DNA of 64,000 bases from Fragum whitleyi (Eukaryota; Mollusca; Bivalvia; Cardiida; Cardiidae): assembly GCA_948146395.1 (NCBI GenBank), contig OX411543.1:51126517-51190516 (forward strand), written 5' to 3'. The translations under genes were made by a program, and so were the position numbers. Shown here piece after piece: positions 1 through 12,235 of this stretch. A model generated the notes under the pieces. That model saw only the letters and a program-made list of their open reading frames with translations, searched no databases and had not been told where the DNA came from. The first letter of the stretch is position 1. Each line of letters starts with the position of its first letter.

Positions 1-25
1 TGGGCTCGACCCACGGCGGTGAGCA

Positions 26-410
26 AAGTCATTTTAAATCATTCACTCAGCACTCCATTCATTCATTCCAAACACTCACTCAAACCATTCAAAAATGCCG
101 AAAAACACTAAAAAGCAACTACAGTACATTCAAATAAAAGTCGGTCGATGAAATCCACGATTTCACTCACATTATTGAAATTTGTAAGCGTAAGATGGGT
201 TTGTGAAAAGCGATTCATGGAACCTGTGTGCATATTTTATAAAAGGGAGGTAAGGGTTATCGCTAATTTTGTTCAACATGAACAAAATTAGCGATAATGG
301 GTTACCTTCCCTGAATTTCACTCAAAACTCGCTCCAGACAATCATTCAAAATTATTCATAAATTATTCCCAAATCGTTCATCCTGTCAATTTCACGATGT
401 TCTTAACTGT
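26..410 (+). mobile_element. CAGTTAAC-family MITE, copy 1 (5' truncated)
   Basis: Short non-coding element of a family that recurs about 19 times here. Typical copies run about 400-440 bp. They start and end with CAGTTAACAACATCGTGAA-like inverted ends flanked by TA. Their arms are rich in CATTC motifs, and a central hairpin (GGTAATCNATATCGCTAATT, GTTCANNNTGAAC, then the complement) fills the middle. This copy keeps the hairpin (about 244-313) and the right end (TTAACTGTA at 405-411), but its left terminus is missing near the window edge. Confidence 0.85.
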
Positions 411-564
411 AGATAAAGTATTGATAAATATTTTAGCTGACAGCATATATTGGTTTTGCACTTTACCTCTGTCAACGCTGCCGAGTTTTTGTACATCGCG
501 CAGATGTGAGATTATTGGAATTGCCTCGCACATACTCATTTCTTTTTGAAAATCGTATCGAAAA

Positions 565-968
565 CGGTGACCATTTGAAATGATTTTGGAATTAAATTAA
601 ATGAGGTTGTGAAGTGGGTTTTGAGTAAAATTAAAGGGAGGTAATCCGATATCGCTTATTTTGTTCAAGATAAACAACACATCGATAAACATGTATATTA
701 CTTCCCTTTTATTAGAATTACATACAAGTTCTATAAATAGCTTCCAATTTCTGCAAGAACCTATCAGACGCGTACGATTTCAATTGATATATTGACTTTC
801 TTTCTAGCAATTTTATTTTGAATGTAGTTGTTGATCTTATCTTTTTATGGATTTTGGAGCGTTTTGAATAAGCTGGGTGTATGTTTGGAATGCAAGAAAG
901 AAGCGCTGAGTGAGCAATTTAGAATGGTTTTGATTGAGATTACTGTCAATTTAACGATGTTACTATAA
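565..968 (-). mobile_element. CAGTTAAC-family MITE, copy 2
   Basis: Reverse-orientation copy with AGGGAGGTAATCC at about 634, a partly degraded central hairpin, the AAGCGCTGAGTGAGCAATTT arm and a terminal TCAATTTAACGATGTTACT. The left end has decayed, so its start is approximate. It shows no coding potential. Confidence 0.8.
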
Positions 969-1034
969 TTTCACTGTTGATTGATTGCCGTTTATGACGT
1001 CTAGTTATTCACAAGGTGAAAATGAATAAAGCTA

Positions 1035-1307
1035 GGAAAAAAATCGCAATTTCACTTACAGTATTGAAAATATAAACGTCTGAATTAGTCTTGAAGAAAT
1101 AGGAAGCTACTAATAGAATTTGTATACATATTTTATTATAGTGAGGTTATAAATTTCGCAAAAATGATAATCAAGAACAAAATTGGCGATATTAGATTAC
1201 CCCCATTTAAGTTCACTCTAAAACCACTCACCGCACGCATTCGGTTTCAATCAAAAATCATTCCAAAATCATTCACCTTGTTGATTTCACTCTGTTGTTA
1301 ACTGTAG
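1035..1307 (+). mobile_element. CAGTTAAC-family MITE, copy 3 (5' truncated)
   Basis: It begins inside the element at the AAAAATCGCAATTTCAC segment and continues through the hairpin region (about 1140-1205) to the right terminus GTTGTTAACTGTA. The left third is absent. Confidence 0.75.
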
Positions 1308-3380
1308 GTGGGAACAATTGGATTACCAATACCTCGTAATTTCATCTTGATCCAGTTTAAGATTAAGGGCACAGGTAGCCCATCAACATAATATGAATTC
1401 TTTTCAGATTATTAAAGGGAACAAAATTGAGATGTGTTTTCTTAGTTTTCTTAGTTTGAATAACTTGTTTTCCAATGAATGTAAAACAAATAGGTTAACA
1501 TGTTAAAGCCAATAACAGTTTGATCCACACTTAGTTTGTCAGGCCCTATAACCCGTTTCCTATTCTAGCATACGGCAATCCTCTAAAATTCTTGAAATAA
1601 GTCGGAAAACGGAATAAAGTAAGTGAACGAAGAAAACACTGTGATTTTTGGCCACGAGCAAATTTAGCTACAAAATGATTGGCACGTATTTTCTAGTTGT
1701 CTGGTTTTTTGTTACGCTTAGATAATCTTAATTAGAACACATGAACATTTCTTACCAAATTTTGTCTAGTTAGTTATTTAAAATAAGAATAGAAAATCCC
1801 TCTGGGGACAGTAATTGGAAACATATTTTCCGCTATATGTACTCCACAAAGATTTTTAAATCGGAGATTTATACCGGTTTCCAGAAATCCAGTCTGTTTG
1901 ACCCACTACATTTTTACCTTTATCTTCTGAGCAATGTGTTCAAACCAAATAATGTGTTTTCAAACACCGAAGAAACGGCCTTTTCAGTCACAATCTACAA
2001 ACTTTGTTTTTATCTTATTTACTTTTCGACAAATTGAGAAGATGCTAATACAAAATTTGATGTAATTTTCGCTTTTAGTAATTACCAGTTAGTATTTTCA
2101 GTGTTTATAACAAGATTTTCGGTTGAGTAAAGGAGTTGAAACGTACAATAGGTTAACTGTAAAATAAATTTGTAGCACTTACAATATTACTTCTGTGATT
2201 TTTTTCTCGAACGGTCATTTACCAGTTGTAGGGCTGACAACCAATCAAATTCTGTTATGATTATCACTCGGTCAAAACCCACGCGTAAATTCACACCACG
2301 TGGTAGATGATGCAATGGACATCGTCTGCTCGAAATGTGTCAATTAGGTTGTTTGTCATTGGTCAATAGTCGTCTGCACTCAAACAGGGAGCGTGGGAAG
2401 TTTACTTTTTGTTCGCATGGTGGGTACTGTTGACTATGCGTTAACAAATAGAAATAATTTTGTAATTTTGAAATATTTGATTTCAATGAGCACTCTGATC
2501 ACGCTCCAATCCTATTTACAATAAACTCAAATTTGAGTATGAAGAAAAATTATTCAACAACAAATAAACCGACAAAAACATACGATAAACTGATATAGGA
2601 TAGCAGTAAGAGCGATCTATTTTTAGAATAACTCATGAATAATCATAGAGTGCTGCTAGACTTAATCGATTGGTCAGAAACCAAAGATATAAATAGCATA
2701 GTTGCCGATTTCACGTGTTTCTTGAGGGAAAATGCATTTATAGTATTTGGGAACACCCAATGCTTGAAAAACAAACATGTTGGTAATCAAAATTGTAAAT
2801 AGTTTAGTGAAAAATGTTTTGTTGCTAAACAGGCTTTTAAACTCTAGAGAGAGGAATAATATTAACAGACAAGCTTTTAGCTTGGCGTGTGCTCATTATA
2901 ACAACGTAAAAAAAACTGCTAAGAAATAATTTAGACTAGCAGAGGGCTATCGAATCAGCAAACTTTCAAAATCGGACCCACGAGGTTGGATGAGCTGGCG
3001 ATGTCCTCGAAAAGATGAAGTGTTAAGACAAAAAACTCACAAATTGGGCAAATATTTTACCAACTTTTATTGTCCAAATTTGAGCCCTTTTGATTGGCGA
3101 ACTATTGCACTATCCCAGCCTCTCAATGATGTCCGATTTACAGTGCTGACAGCACTTTGATTTTTAATAGCAAATATTCGATAGGTTATTTCTATGACCC
3201 ATACCTTCCATCAGCAATCGAGAGACCTTCTAAATCTCAACGATTGACCGATCAGTTTTGTTCTTTTTAGCCTAGCACAGCTACATGTAGCTCAGCAACA
3301 ACACACGGGGCTGTCGATCTGTTGGCCGTTCGTTCGAACCGTTGCTAAGTCATTTGTCTACAACATTGGGCGTGTGATAA
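1308..3380. other. AT-rich intergenic tract, no gene recognised
   Basis: About 2 kb without a convincing coding region. The one short frame at 1837-2037 (66 codons) has no recognisable motif, no splice context and ordinary AT-rich composition. I see no repeat here that matches other parts of the window. Confidence 0.6.
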
Positions 3381-3393
3381 ATACAGTTACATG

Positions 3394-3815
3394 TAGTTAC
3401 ATCGTGAAGTTGACATTCACCTCAATCAAAACCATTCTAAATCGCTCACTCATTCATTTCAAACACTCACTCATACCATTCAAAAACGCTCAAACCCATT
3501 GAAAAATAAAGAATCAACAAGGTCATTCAAAGAAAATTTTGATAGATAAAAATCTCGATTTCACTGACATAATTCAAATTACAAACGTTTCATAGGTTCT
3601 TGAAGAAATAGGAAGCTATGTATAAAACTTGTTTGTATTTTTTATTAAAGGGATGTAATCATTATCGCAAATTTTGTTCATCCTGAACAAAATTTTCGAT
3701 ATAGGATTACCTTCCATTAAATTCACTCAAAACTCGCTCCACACACTCAATCAATTTCATTCCTTAATCATTCCGAAATCCTTCACTTTGTCAATTTCAC
3801 GATGTTGTTAACTGT
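3394..3815 (+). mobile_element. CAGTTAAC-family MITE, copy 4
   Basis: Full-length or nearly so: ACATCGTGAAGTTGACATTC at the left, CTCACTCATTCATTTC arm, AAAGGGATGTAATC hairpin start at about 3647, and GATGTTGTTAACTGTAC at the right. It lies 52 bp from an oppositely oriented copy (3867-4271). Confidence 0.9.
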
Positions 3816-3866
3816 ACGATGCCCGAAGATCTGGTGGTTCGGGATGAACGCTGTGGTTGTGTTGGT

Positions 3867-4271
3867 ACAGTTAACAACATAGTGAAATTGACAGGGTGAA
3901 TGATTTTGAAATGAATTTTGAACAAAATAAAATAAGTAGGGTGAGTGATTTTTGAGTGAAATTAAAAGAAGGTTACCAAATATCGCAAATTTAGTTCAGG
4001 GTGAACAAAATTAGCGATATTGATTTTCTCTCTTTAATAAAATATGCATACAGGTTCAATTAAAAGCTTTCTGTATCTTCAAAAACTCATCATACGCTTT
4101 CCAAATTCAATTATGTCAGTTTGAATGTAATAAATAATCTTATCATTTTTAGTTCATTTGTAGCGTTTTTGAATGGTTGGAGTGATTGTTTGGAATAAAT
4201 GATTGGAGCGCTGAGCGAATGAATTTGAATGAATATGCTTGGAATGATTGTCGATTTCATAATTAAGTGTT
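3867..4271 (-). mobile_element. CAGTTAAC-family MITE, copy 5
   Basis: Starts with TACAGTTAACAACATAGTGA and contains the central hairpin with GTTCAGGGTGAAC at about 3994-4006, then the GAGCGCTGAGCGAATGAATT arm. The far end (TTCATAATTAAGTGT) is decayed. Confidence 0.88.
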
Positions 4272-4429
4272 TGAGAAACGACAGAAAACCATAGGTCAAC
4301 CGCTTAGATATAACTGCAATAATGTTGAAAGGTTATTCAAAGCCCATTTAAGCTTGTTTTTTCGATTCGCAACTGTATGATTTTGCCGGTTGACTACATA
4401 AATAACTAGCTACAATATATCATTGTGTC

Positions 4430-4712
4430 GTTATTTGTTTGTTTATTTCCGTTTATTTATCTTCGCTACTGCAGCATATGCCCATATGAGCGACGCCCCC
4501 AGAAGACGGTTAGTTGTCACGGGGGATAGTGCAAGGATGCATGGTGAAAATACTGCTGAGATCAGCCATGGTTCTTTAAGGTGGTCGGTGTACAGCACCG
4601 TCTCGAGTGACCCCGGCTTAACGCTGCATCCGAAAGACAGAGTAGTCTTGTTAGAGTGTCAGCCCGGAAATTATTTTGAAGTCCGGTGCTCTATCGACTG
4701 ATCTAATCGGAC
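4430..4712 (-). mobile_element. tRNA-derived SINE, type 1 (decayed)
   Basis: Same family as the better preserved copy at 35030-35335. Read on the minus strand, a tRNA-like head at about 4640-4712 (a corrupted GATTAGCTCAGTTGGTAGAG box A and a weak box B) is followed by a body with GACGTTAAACC-like and CGTCTTCTGGGGGCGTCGCT segments and a TAAATAAACGGAAATAAAC tail. The plus-strand frame through it (4423-4701) is incidental. Confidence 0.8.
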
Positions 4713-4715
4713 TGA

Positions 4716-5640
4716 CAGTAATTTATTATTTGCAATATGTACGACTGTACATTTAGGTCTTCAACAAAAAGCCAATAGTTAGATACGAACAGTAGATACA
4801 CCCATTTCTGAGTAGGGGAGCATATAATTGATTGGATAATGACAGTTGTGGTACGATTTATCCCGCCTTCTTTTCTCCCCATGGCAAGTTTTACGAAATT
4901 CAATCATTCTGTAATGCTATGAATTAAATTGATCAGTAAGCTTTTTGAATGAAGCGGGATTTTTTTCAGTTTCCGAAAAAAGTACTTATTCAAGTCTACT
5001 GATTCAAATATAAGGAAATTAAGGTTGATTAATAGATTCTTTCATTTCCTTCATAATAGGAGAGCTCATTTGATAACAATACAAATTACAATATGAAACA
5101 ACACATATGCAATACAAATGCTAAATACGATAAACTATTTACAACATAAAATGAGAAAAGTATAGCATGGACAAAAAGGTACAAAATTTAATGTAAACAT
5201 GTTTATTTGTGATCAAAGAAAGGTATAGTGGAGATAAGACGCTGATAGATTTAGAAAATCACTGATTCGTAGAAAATATACTCCAAGAAAAGGGTTGCTT
5301 CACAATTACGGGACTCGATTTGTGGCTACAGTCATTTAACACTAGCTCACTTTAAGTTACAGCATTTTGTCAATAGCTGTATATATGAGAGATATGGTTG
5401 GCCACCGAGCATATCCATCAACTGTTCAGATGGACTCTTCCGTATTGGAAGTTTATAACTGGCGAGTCCAGTGATCGTAACTAACGACTTACAGAGACGA
5501 GTTCGAATTTCATCATTTTTGCAATAAAATACCTTATGCGTGGTATAATAACGTACGAGGGGGGGGGGGGGGGGGGGGGGGCTAATTTAGTTTATACTAA
5601 TTTCTTTTAGTTCGATTGCGACAAAAGCTTAAGCTTATTT
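4716..5640. other. Intergenic tract with poly-G run
   Basis: No gene recognised. A pure run of about 21 G residues sits at about 5560-5581, directly after ACGTAC. The remainder is AT-rich sequence without clear repeat matches elsewhere in the window. Confidence 0.6.
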
Positions 5641-5659
5641 AATCGCTCTCGAATTCTCA

Positions 5660-5855
5660 GGCCTGATGTTTTCACTTCCCCGAGAGAGAGGCAATGGTTT
5701 AAACCCACTGCTACCCAATTTTACAGCTGGGTGAACTGGGGCTGGCTATTAAGTGTTTTGCCCATAAACACACCCCGGCGACAGTGGGGCTCGAACCACG
5801 GACCTCCAGGTCACGGGTCGAGTGCATTTACCACTAGGCCACCGAGGCAGTCTAT
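5660..5855 (-). mobile_element. tRNA-derived SINE, type 2
   Basis: On the minus strand a tRNA-like head at about 5783-5852 carries box A (GTGGCCTAGTGGTAAATGC) and box B (GTGGTTCGAGCCCCAC). It is followed by a body with AACACTTAATAGCC and, on the plus strand, ACAGCTGGGTGAACTGGGGC. The latter resembles a conserved central domain common to many marine invertebrate SINEs (my recollection, not checked). It is a SINE rather than a tRNA gene because the body continues directly from the head. Confidence 0.75.
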
Positions 5856-5869
5856 CAAAAAGGGACTAT

Positions 5870-6690
5870 CAAAAAGTTTTTAGACTTTAATCATAGTTTT
5901 TATCGTAGATGTCCGACGACTTCTAAAATTGTATTAGTTGAATTGAATGTCTTTGACTACGAATTTACGAAGTTTCAGTAGAATATCATGGATACACTCA
6001 ATGCCATGTCATATTGAAATGAGATGAATGCGGCGTCTCGGGACGCCATGAACATCACAACCACTTTTGATTGCTTTTGTCAGCAATGTTTATATGTTAT
6101 AAACTGTAACGCCTATCAAGTCCAACCTATTTCAAAAAACTTCCCAAAATGTCAGTGCACATTTTCACAAATACATACCACTTTTTCAAGTAATACACGT
6201 TAAAAAGATGGATGTTTGAGTTTTGCGATCGATAACATTTATGATAGACAATTCAATTAAGTAGGATATGATTCGCAAACCGTTTGCACCGTTTTGTCAT
6301 CCTGAACACAGGGCAGTTCTAAGCCAAACACCACCTCAAATCATAAATAATGTTTTATAATAATTGTGCCTTTCATCGTGCTTTATTTACACGTTTAAAT
6401 CAATAATCAATACTCCATGAATGGACCCTTTGACAACTAACGTTCAATTTAGAATGTACTGGAGAGGTAATTGAAAAGAATACGAGTCGATTAAATTTCT
6501 GTACTTATTGATTCGATGAAGAGAGAATAACATTACTACTACTAGTTTTTATTGCATAAAGAATATAAACTCAACACGCTATTATAAACATTTCAGGGAA
6601 AATCCAATACCTACCTGTAGACGTTGCAGGTTAACTATCAGTTATCCGGTGTTAATTGGAGAAAAAATATTATTCAAACACACGTTGCTC
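5870..6690. other. Intergenic tract, nothing recognised
   Basis: AT-rich, non-coding by inspection. I saw no repeat match or structural RNA signal. Confidence 0.5.
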
Positions 6691-6703
6691 AATGTAATCA
6701 AAA

Positions 6704-6790
6704 CTCCCCGTGGCTAAATGGTTAGCATGGAGTACTCAAAGTCGTCCAAACGCCGCACTTTATGCGCATAGGTTCGAGTCGTACACAGAT
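6704..6790 (+). repeat. tRNA-like sequence (probable SINE head)
   Basis: A box A-like segment (GTGGCTAAATGGTTAGCATGG) and a box B-like segment (GGTTCGAGTCGTAC) are spaced like a tRNA with a long variable region. No clean acceptor stem is visible, so this is more likely a tRNA pseudogene or SINE head than a functional tRNA. Confidence 0.4.
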
Positions 6791-7442
6791 CAATAATTTT
6801 ATAAATTAATATTTTATTAATTCTTTTTAATCACATTCTCACGAATTCTCTTGTGTGTGCAAGTTTCTTGTGTAAATGTAGGTCTTTTTAAATAGTAAAA
6901 TGTCTTTTTAAATATACATTTCTTAGTTATCTGCTTTATTTATTTACATTAAAATTTAAACAATCAGTACATTTTAATGAATGTCAAAGACATTTCAATG
7001 TCGTAACAATATTCATTACTGCTCGCTTAATGGCAGCATTGCTTTTCCAGAACTTCCCCTTCTTTTCATGGGCATGCCAACAGCAGTCTAATACTCCTCC
7101 ATAAGACTAGTGCAAAATACTGTAATCGAGCTTGTCCTTCGATACTTTTGACACCAGGAAGCCCTTTGACATAAGTCCCTTCTCAGTTATAAAAATGCAC
7201 ATTGTCCCCCCAAAAAGGTGAAATCAAAATATGAAATTTGTTAAACACCTTCATTATATAAGTTCTTGACTACAAAAACATCTTTAATATTATTATACTT
7301 TCCGCCCAATCGTCTTTTAACATTGATAAGAAAATATGATTAACAAACCCTGATGGGAAAAGTCTTGTAAGCAGTCCCCACCAAAAGCAATAAAATAGTG
7401 CGAACTGTTAATAAAAATGAATGATAAAAATGTGAAATTTGT

Positions 7443-7508
7443 TAACATTGGGATTTGAACCGTGTTCTCCACGACAACAGTCACTGTGCCTAGCTGTCTT
7501 AGCCATTT
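7443..7508 (-). repeat. tRNA-like sequence (probable SINE head)
   Basis: The minus strand reads AATGGCTAAGACAGCTAGGC, then CACGGTTCAAATCCCAATG, which resemble box A and box B of a tRNA. Stem pairing is poor. Probably a decayed SINE head or tRNA pseudogene. Confidence 0.4.
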
Positions 7509-7711
7509 CTCATCGATAAGAAGTTGCTCTAAAATAGATATTAATCAATTATTTGCCAAATTACCTATGTCACGCCCCAGTATGTTTATCAATATACACC
7601 CTGTTTACAATAATATTGTGGCCCCGATAATGCTCAAAAAAGCGAATTCAGGTTATACAATTCTTACAGCAAATACAACATATAAACATAACATTGACAT
7701 CATCTGAAGTG

Positions 7712-7981
7712 CAGGGATCGACACTAACACAAGTCCTCGAGCCTGAGACCTATGGATTTTAGGGAGGACTGGTAGATGTAACCATGCTGCAGGCCCTTCA
7801 GGCTTGTGGAAAACAATTTCTTCTTTTCCAATAATGTTTTTCTAGCAATTTATCCCTTAATGTGCTAAAAATTCAAACATGGTTTTCATGCAGGACCTGT
7901 TGTTATCAGGGAGGACCTGTAATATTTTTGTCTTACAAGTCCTTCAGACTGGTGGCAAAAAGTAGTTATTGTCAAACCCTG
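7712..7981. mobile_element. Non-autonomous TIR element (CAGGG ends)
   Basis: Ends CAGGGATCGACACTAAC and, inverted, CAGGGTTTGACAATAAC form imperfect terminal inverted repeats about 17 bp long. The interior has several repeats of GGAGGACCTG and AAGTCCTTCAG motifs in both orientations. End style recalls hAT-type MITEs, but no clear 8-bp target duplication is visible, so the superfamily is uncertain. Confidence 0.6.
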
Positions 7982-8210
7982 AAGAGTACATGATGTTATA
8001 GTTCTAATAAAGAATTGAAGATGTTACTAGTCACAAATGTAATCGATATTATATTAATATATAAATTGATTCATAGAGAGTATGGCGACTATAGTTATTG
8101 ATCAGACATATGTTAGTGTTCATGCTTGATCAATATCTATGATCTTAACTTGTAGGCAAAATAGATGAATTTTGCTATATTTGATATATTTGCTACATGA
8201 ACTAATAAGT

Positions 8211-8547
8211 AACACTGTGAAATTTACTATAATCTCTTTCAAAACCATTCACTAGCTCAGCCATCAATTAATCAATTCCTAGCACTAACACTAGCGCTCC
8301 AAAAATGATAAAAAAATCATACAAATCAATCAAATCATTCTTAAATTTTATTGGCTGTTGTTGTTTTTAAAGCGTCTGTTTAGGCTGTTAAGAAAAAAGG
8401 AAATTAGGTAGATTTTTAAAAGTAAGATAATGAAATAAGCGATATTGTATAACATCCCTTTAATTTCAATCTCACTCATTCAATTTAATTCCGAAAACCA
8501 TTTCAAAATCATTCGCGTTATAAATTTTATGATAGTATCGACTGTAC
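8211..8547 (+). mobile_element. CAGTTAAC-family MITE, copy 6 (divergent)
   Basis: Diverged copy: ACTGTGAAATTTACTATAAT at the left, a decayed hairpin (AATAAGCGATATTGTATAAC then CCCTTTAATTTCA), the CTCACTCATTCAATTT arm, and ATAGTATCGACTGTAC at the right. The middle contains GTTGTTTTTAAAGCGTCTG, shared with the subtype at 36953-37371. Confidence 0.7.
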
Positions 8548-8747
8548 ATGTACACTTCATGCGTAATTGATCGTCTGAAATTCCCTTAAAATCAGTTGAT
8601 GAAAATGGATTGCTTTCTTTCTGACGAGTTCAATTAGAGATTAAATAACAAAATATCTTTCAAAAAAGGTAAATGTTCTTTTTTAGTTTCCAAAAATCAG
8701 ACTAGAGCAAAAGATTTCGCACACTCTGATAAGTGCGATGAGAGACG

Positions 8748-8850
8748 TGTATTTTCCGTTTATTTATGATCGCTACCGAAGCACTTGCCCATATAAGCGA
8801 CGCACCTAGAAGACGGTTAGTTGTTACCAAGGGTAATGGAAAAATGTACT
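8748..8850 (-). mobile_element. SINE type 1 fragment (3' part only)
   Basis: TTTCCGTTTATTTATGATCG...AGCGACGCACCTAGAAGACG matches the tail portion of the SINE at 35030-35335. The match stops about 30 bp before the left end of the large element at 8883. Confidence 0.75.
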
Positions 8851-10778
8851 TGGGCGAAAAGGATACGCCGGGATACATAAAGCACTGGGGTGGGGGAGGG
8901 GGTGATGTCCATAATCGGAGCCACTGGCTCCGCATTCAAAATCATGTGTGGAACTTCCGCACCACGTGCGTCTCCGATTATGTAGATGTAAACATTTCAT
9001 TTTTGGACTGAAAAAATGGGATAGGTGTCGGAACTTCCTCATTTATATCGGATTTTATTCATTAATCATTAAAAAGTCGAATGCTATTCGACCAGTTATA
9101 CATTTTGCCACTTTTACGTGCTCAAGAACTGTAAAAACGTTCGTTGGTTTTTGTTAAAAAGGATTTCTTCTCAGAGCAATCTTGAGCCAGGAAGATCAAA
9201 ATACATGGTTATACCTCCAAAATGCAATATTCTAGACAAAATTAATAACGTATACTATTGTTTTCAGTATGCACGAGTTTAACAACTGGCTCTGAAGTTG
9301 TGGAGTGTCTTATTCTTCTTCCCTAACCTCCTTCGATATGAAGTTTCTGCTGGTTTCATGGTGCGACTTTTCTCGGGATTACACGAGGCATGTTGTCTAT
9401 GTTACGTCTCACCTCATCGTGTTTACTTTTATTATAAAATTCTGGTGACTAGACAGTCAGCTATATTAATAATACTTAGAACATGTACGTACAAGATCAT
9501 TATACGGTTATCATTTAGTATTGAATTTGAAAAGAGATAAAGATTTCTACGGAGCCTGTCAGTGGTTTTTGCCTGCCTATTATACTTCGCACGTTAAGCC
9601 GTAACGGCAAAAGTTGGCGGTTACGACTGTGACAAATGACATCCTTTTATAAATAACGTATAATGAATGGTTTTCAATGAAAATTCGAGGAAAAGCAAAG
9701 AAAATAGTTTATATTCCGTCAGTCATTTGTAAAATATACAATATTAAGCAAGTTATTAAAAGTAAAAAATGTTAACATAATACAGAAATATGATTTATAT
9801 CACATTCAATATACTATACTCGCGAGAGCAGTGATACGGAAACCACTGAATGCAAAATACTAACCGAAGGGAAACTGTATTGTACGGTTCCCTGATCGTA
9901 AAATATTTAAGAACTACTTATAAAATGACATGACGTTCAAAACAAAAACAAAACAAAAAAAAAACCGCGTCAGTGGGACAATTTTAAGACCAACATTACG
10001 ATGTTTATTTCCTTTAGTAGAAGAAATATTGATATATATTTTATTATGGATTCTTTAAATATATGGTTTTGTACATAAATTTGGAATGAAGAGAGCGTAG
10101 ACGAGTGTTTAAATATCAACCTGACGTCGCAAAAACGCACGGTTTTAATTTGTATAGGAAACATCTGAAAACCCTAATTCAGATATATCTTTTACTTACA
10201 CATAAACTTTTTTTTAACACAATGTTAGAAACTATTTTTTATTTCAACTTTATGTACAAAAACCGCAAACAATCCATTCATCAATATTTTAAAACATCTC
10301 AACAGAAATAAACCATTTCACAGTAAAATTACACACTTTCCGTGTACAATGTTTATGGAGACAAACGTTACCGCCAATAAAATGTCGCACTATACAATAT
10401 TTTTTTCATTTTGATTATCTGAAGAATTTTACTTTAATGCCTTATATATTTTGTTTAAAAATCCTACATAGTTATTCAATTTCGTTCATTTTCTTCGAAA
10501 CGAAAAAGTTTTCAAACGCGATTATTTTTTAGGGTGGACTTTTCGCTTATTTCTTAACGATCTACGAAAATTGTTTAAATTTCAAATTTGATTAAAAAAA
10601 TATCTTGTTGTACCTGAAAATTTTGAGTTTTTAAAACAATACATTTTGCTCTATGTAAGAACAATCATTTTCTTTGTCTGTTTCAAAATTTTCTATAAAA
10701 TGACGTCCCGGACATCATGAAGGTAATGGATCGTATATTGATTAAATCATAATGGTCACATACATGTATTTTGATCTA

Positions 10779-11620
10779 TACCCTTCCAAAAAAGTTCTTT
10801 GACAATGATTAAACATACGATTTTTCTGAGTTTCTGTAGAAACTTCGATAAATTTTGATTGATTTGTGAACAGTAATTAGGATGTAGGATTATCACATGT
10901 AATTGCGATAAATTACTCGACAACTTTTCTCGATAGAGACGTCAACGTCAAATGACGTAAAACCTAAGTTCTCATTCAGCACGTGCAGTTCCAGATAACT
11001 GAACATTCCTGATAGCTCTTCATTGTGTTGTGGATGAAATGCTATTTCTTGATTTCTTTTGAAATTGAACGTCTAGGCACACACCTTGAATGAAAACATA
11101 ACAAGTGAACGGAGGAACAACGTCATAAATTTTCGTTCGCCACAAAGCAGGCTCTATAAGACAAGTCCTTGCAAATGACTTTGTTGTTTCCGGACAGGTT
11201 AACGTGTACCTCTGACACCGCCATTACATGCCTCACAGCGTTATGTAAAGAGCCAGATCAGCCAGACGCTGGATGACAACGTTCGTTCAGGACGTAGATT
11301 GGCGTAACGATATTTGGGGGTTTTCAATCTAACCACTACGTCAACGAATACTTAGGTCTGTAGTCTAAATAGGATCTCTGGTGGGAAAGTGTGGAACCAG
11401 ATAAGAAAGGTCAAGTTTGCCACTTTAAGACACGTGTGACGTAACGTCCTTAATCAACGTCTCTGTTACAAATCTTTTATAAAAAAAAAGTAATTTTGTT
11501 TTAATACAGTGTGCATTGACTTCACCTTCATTGATTGACTTTGCTCATACATATAGATATTTAGGTCGAAATTAAAATCTGCATATAGATCAAATGTTAA
11601 AGAACTTTTTTTGAAGAGTA
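10779..11620. mobile_element. Nested TA-target TIR element (842 bp)
   Basis: Insertion inside copy A. The matching uninterrupted site in copy C (near 28262, minus strand GATCTATTATG) shows a TA duplicated on both sides here. Ends TACCCTTCCAAAAAAGTTCT and, inverted, TACTCTTCAAAAAAAGTTCT form terminal inverted repeats. TA target and end style fit the Tc1/mariner group. No transposase frame is visible, so it is non-autonomous. Confidence 0.85.
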
Positions 11621-11886
11621 TATTATGATACGTATTTTCGCCCTTGTATACGATCCGTCTTGCTAAATGTCATAATACACATGTAATTCTGTTTAAATCT
11701 TAACACCGCATTTATAAAACGCATCCCTTTACCGCAAAATCGACCGGGACATTTCTAAGTACTTGATTTCATCGTCTTAAATAATTTTTAATTTCAATAA
11801 ATTTAGATAAATTCCTTTCCGATTGAAAAGTTGACGAATATCAAATCCTAAGATGAAGTAGTTAATTCTGACATTAATATAGGGTT

Positions 11887-12016
11887 AATTCACGTTTTTG
11901 AGGGCGTTAACATTTGCAGAGACCCGAAAAATGGATAAACGCCCGAGTGCGAAGCACGAGGTCGATAAAGCATTTTGAGGGTCTCTGCAAATGTTATCGC
12001 CTAAAAAACGTGAATT
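11887..12016. repeat. 130-bp palindrome inside copy A
   Basis: AATTCACGTTTTTGAGGGCG and the inverted AATTCACGTTTTTTAGGCG flank paired CATTTGCAGAGACCC segments, giving a long imperfect hairpin with GTGCGAAGCAC near its centre. The same palindrome occurs at 27869-27999 and, decayed, at 42847-42992. Confidence 0.85.
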
Positions 12017-12235
12017 GACGCTATTATTGCATAAAAAGAAAGACTATAGTATACATTTTAACAGAAGTTGTAAATTCATTCGTGGGAATTAGCTGTAAAA
12101 CTATCACCAAAACCGATAATGTGTCGAAAAAATTGTTTTATGCATTACGCCGTCACATTTGTTTAAACCGACGTTGCTTGGTTAATCAATGACGTCATAA
12201 AAATTAACGCGGGAATAGAATCGACGTTTTTATTT

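Noticed and set aside
4423..4701. 92-codon frame starting MCRYLF
   Set aside because: Coincides with a tRNA-derived SINE read on the opposite strand.
5560..5581. Poly-G run as a telomere or regulatory quadruplex
   Set aside because: A single homopolymer without periodic spacing; likely a microsatellite or sequencing-prone tract.
9298..9540. Frame MWSVLFFFPNLLR repeated at 13009-13230 (minus) and 27076-27297
   Set aside because: It recurs because it lies in the inverted termini of the large element; no protein feature and differing frame ends between copies.
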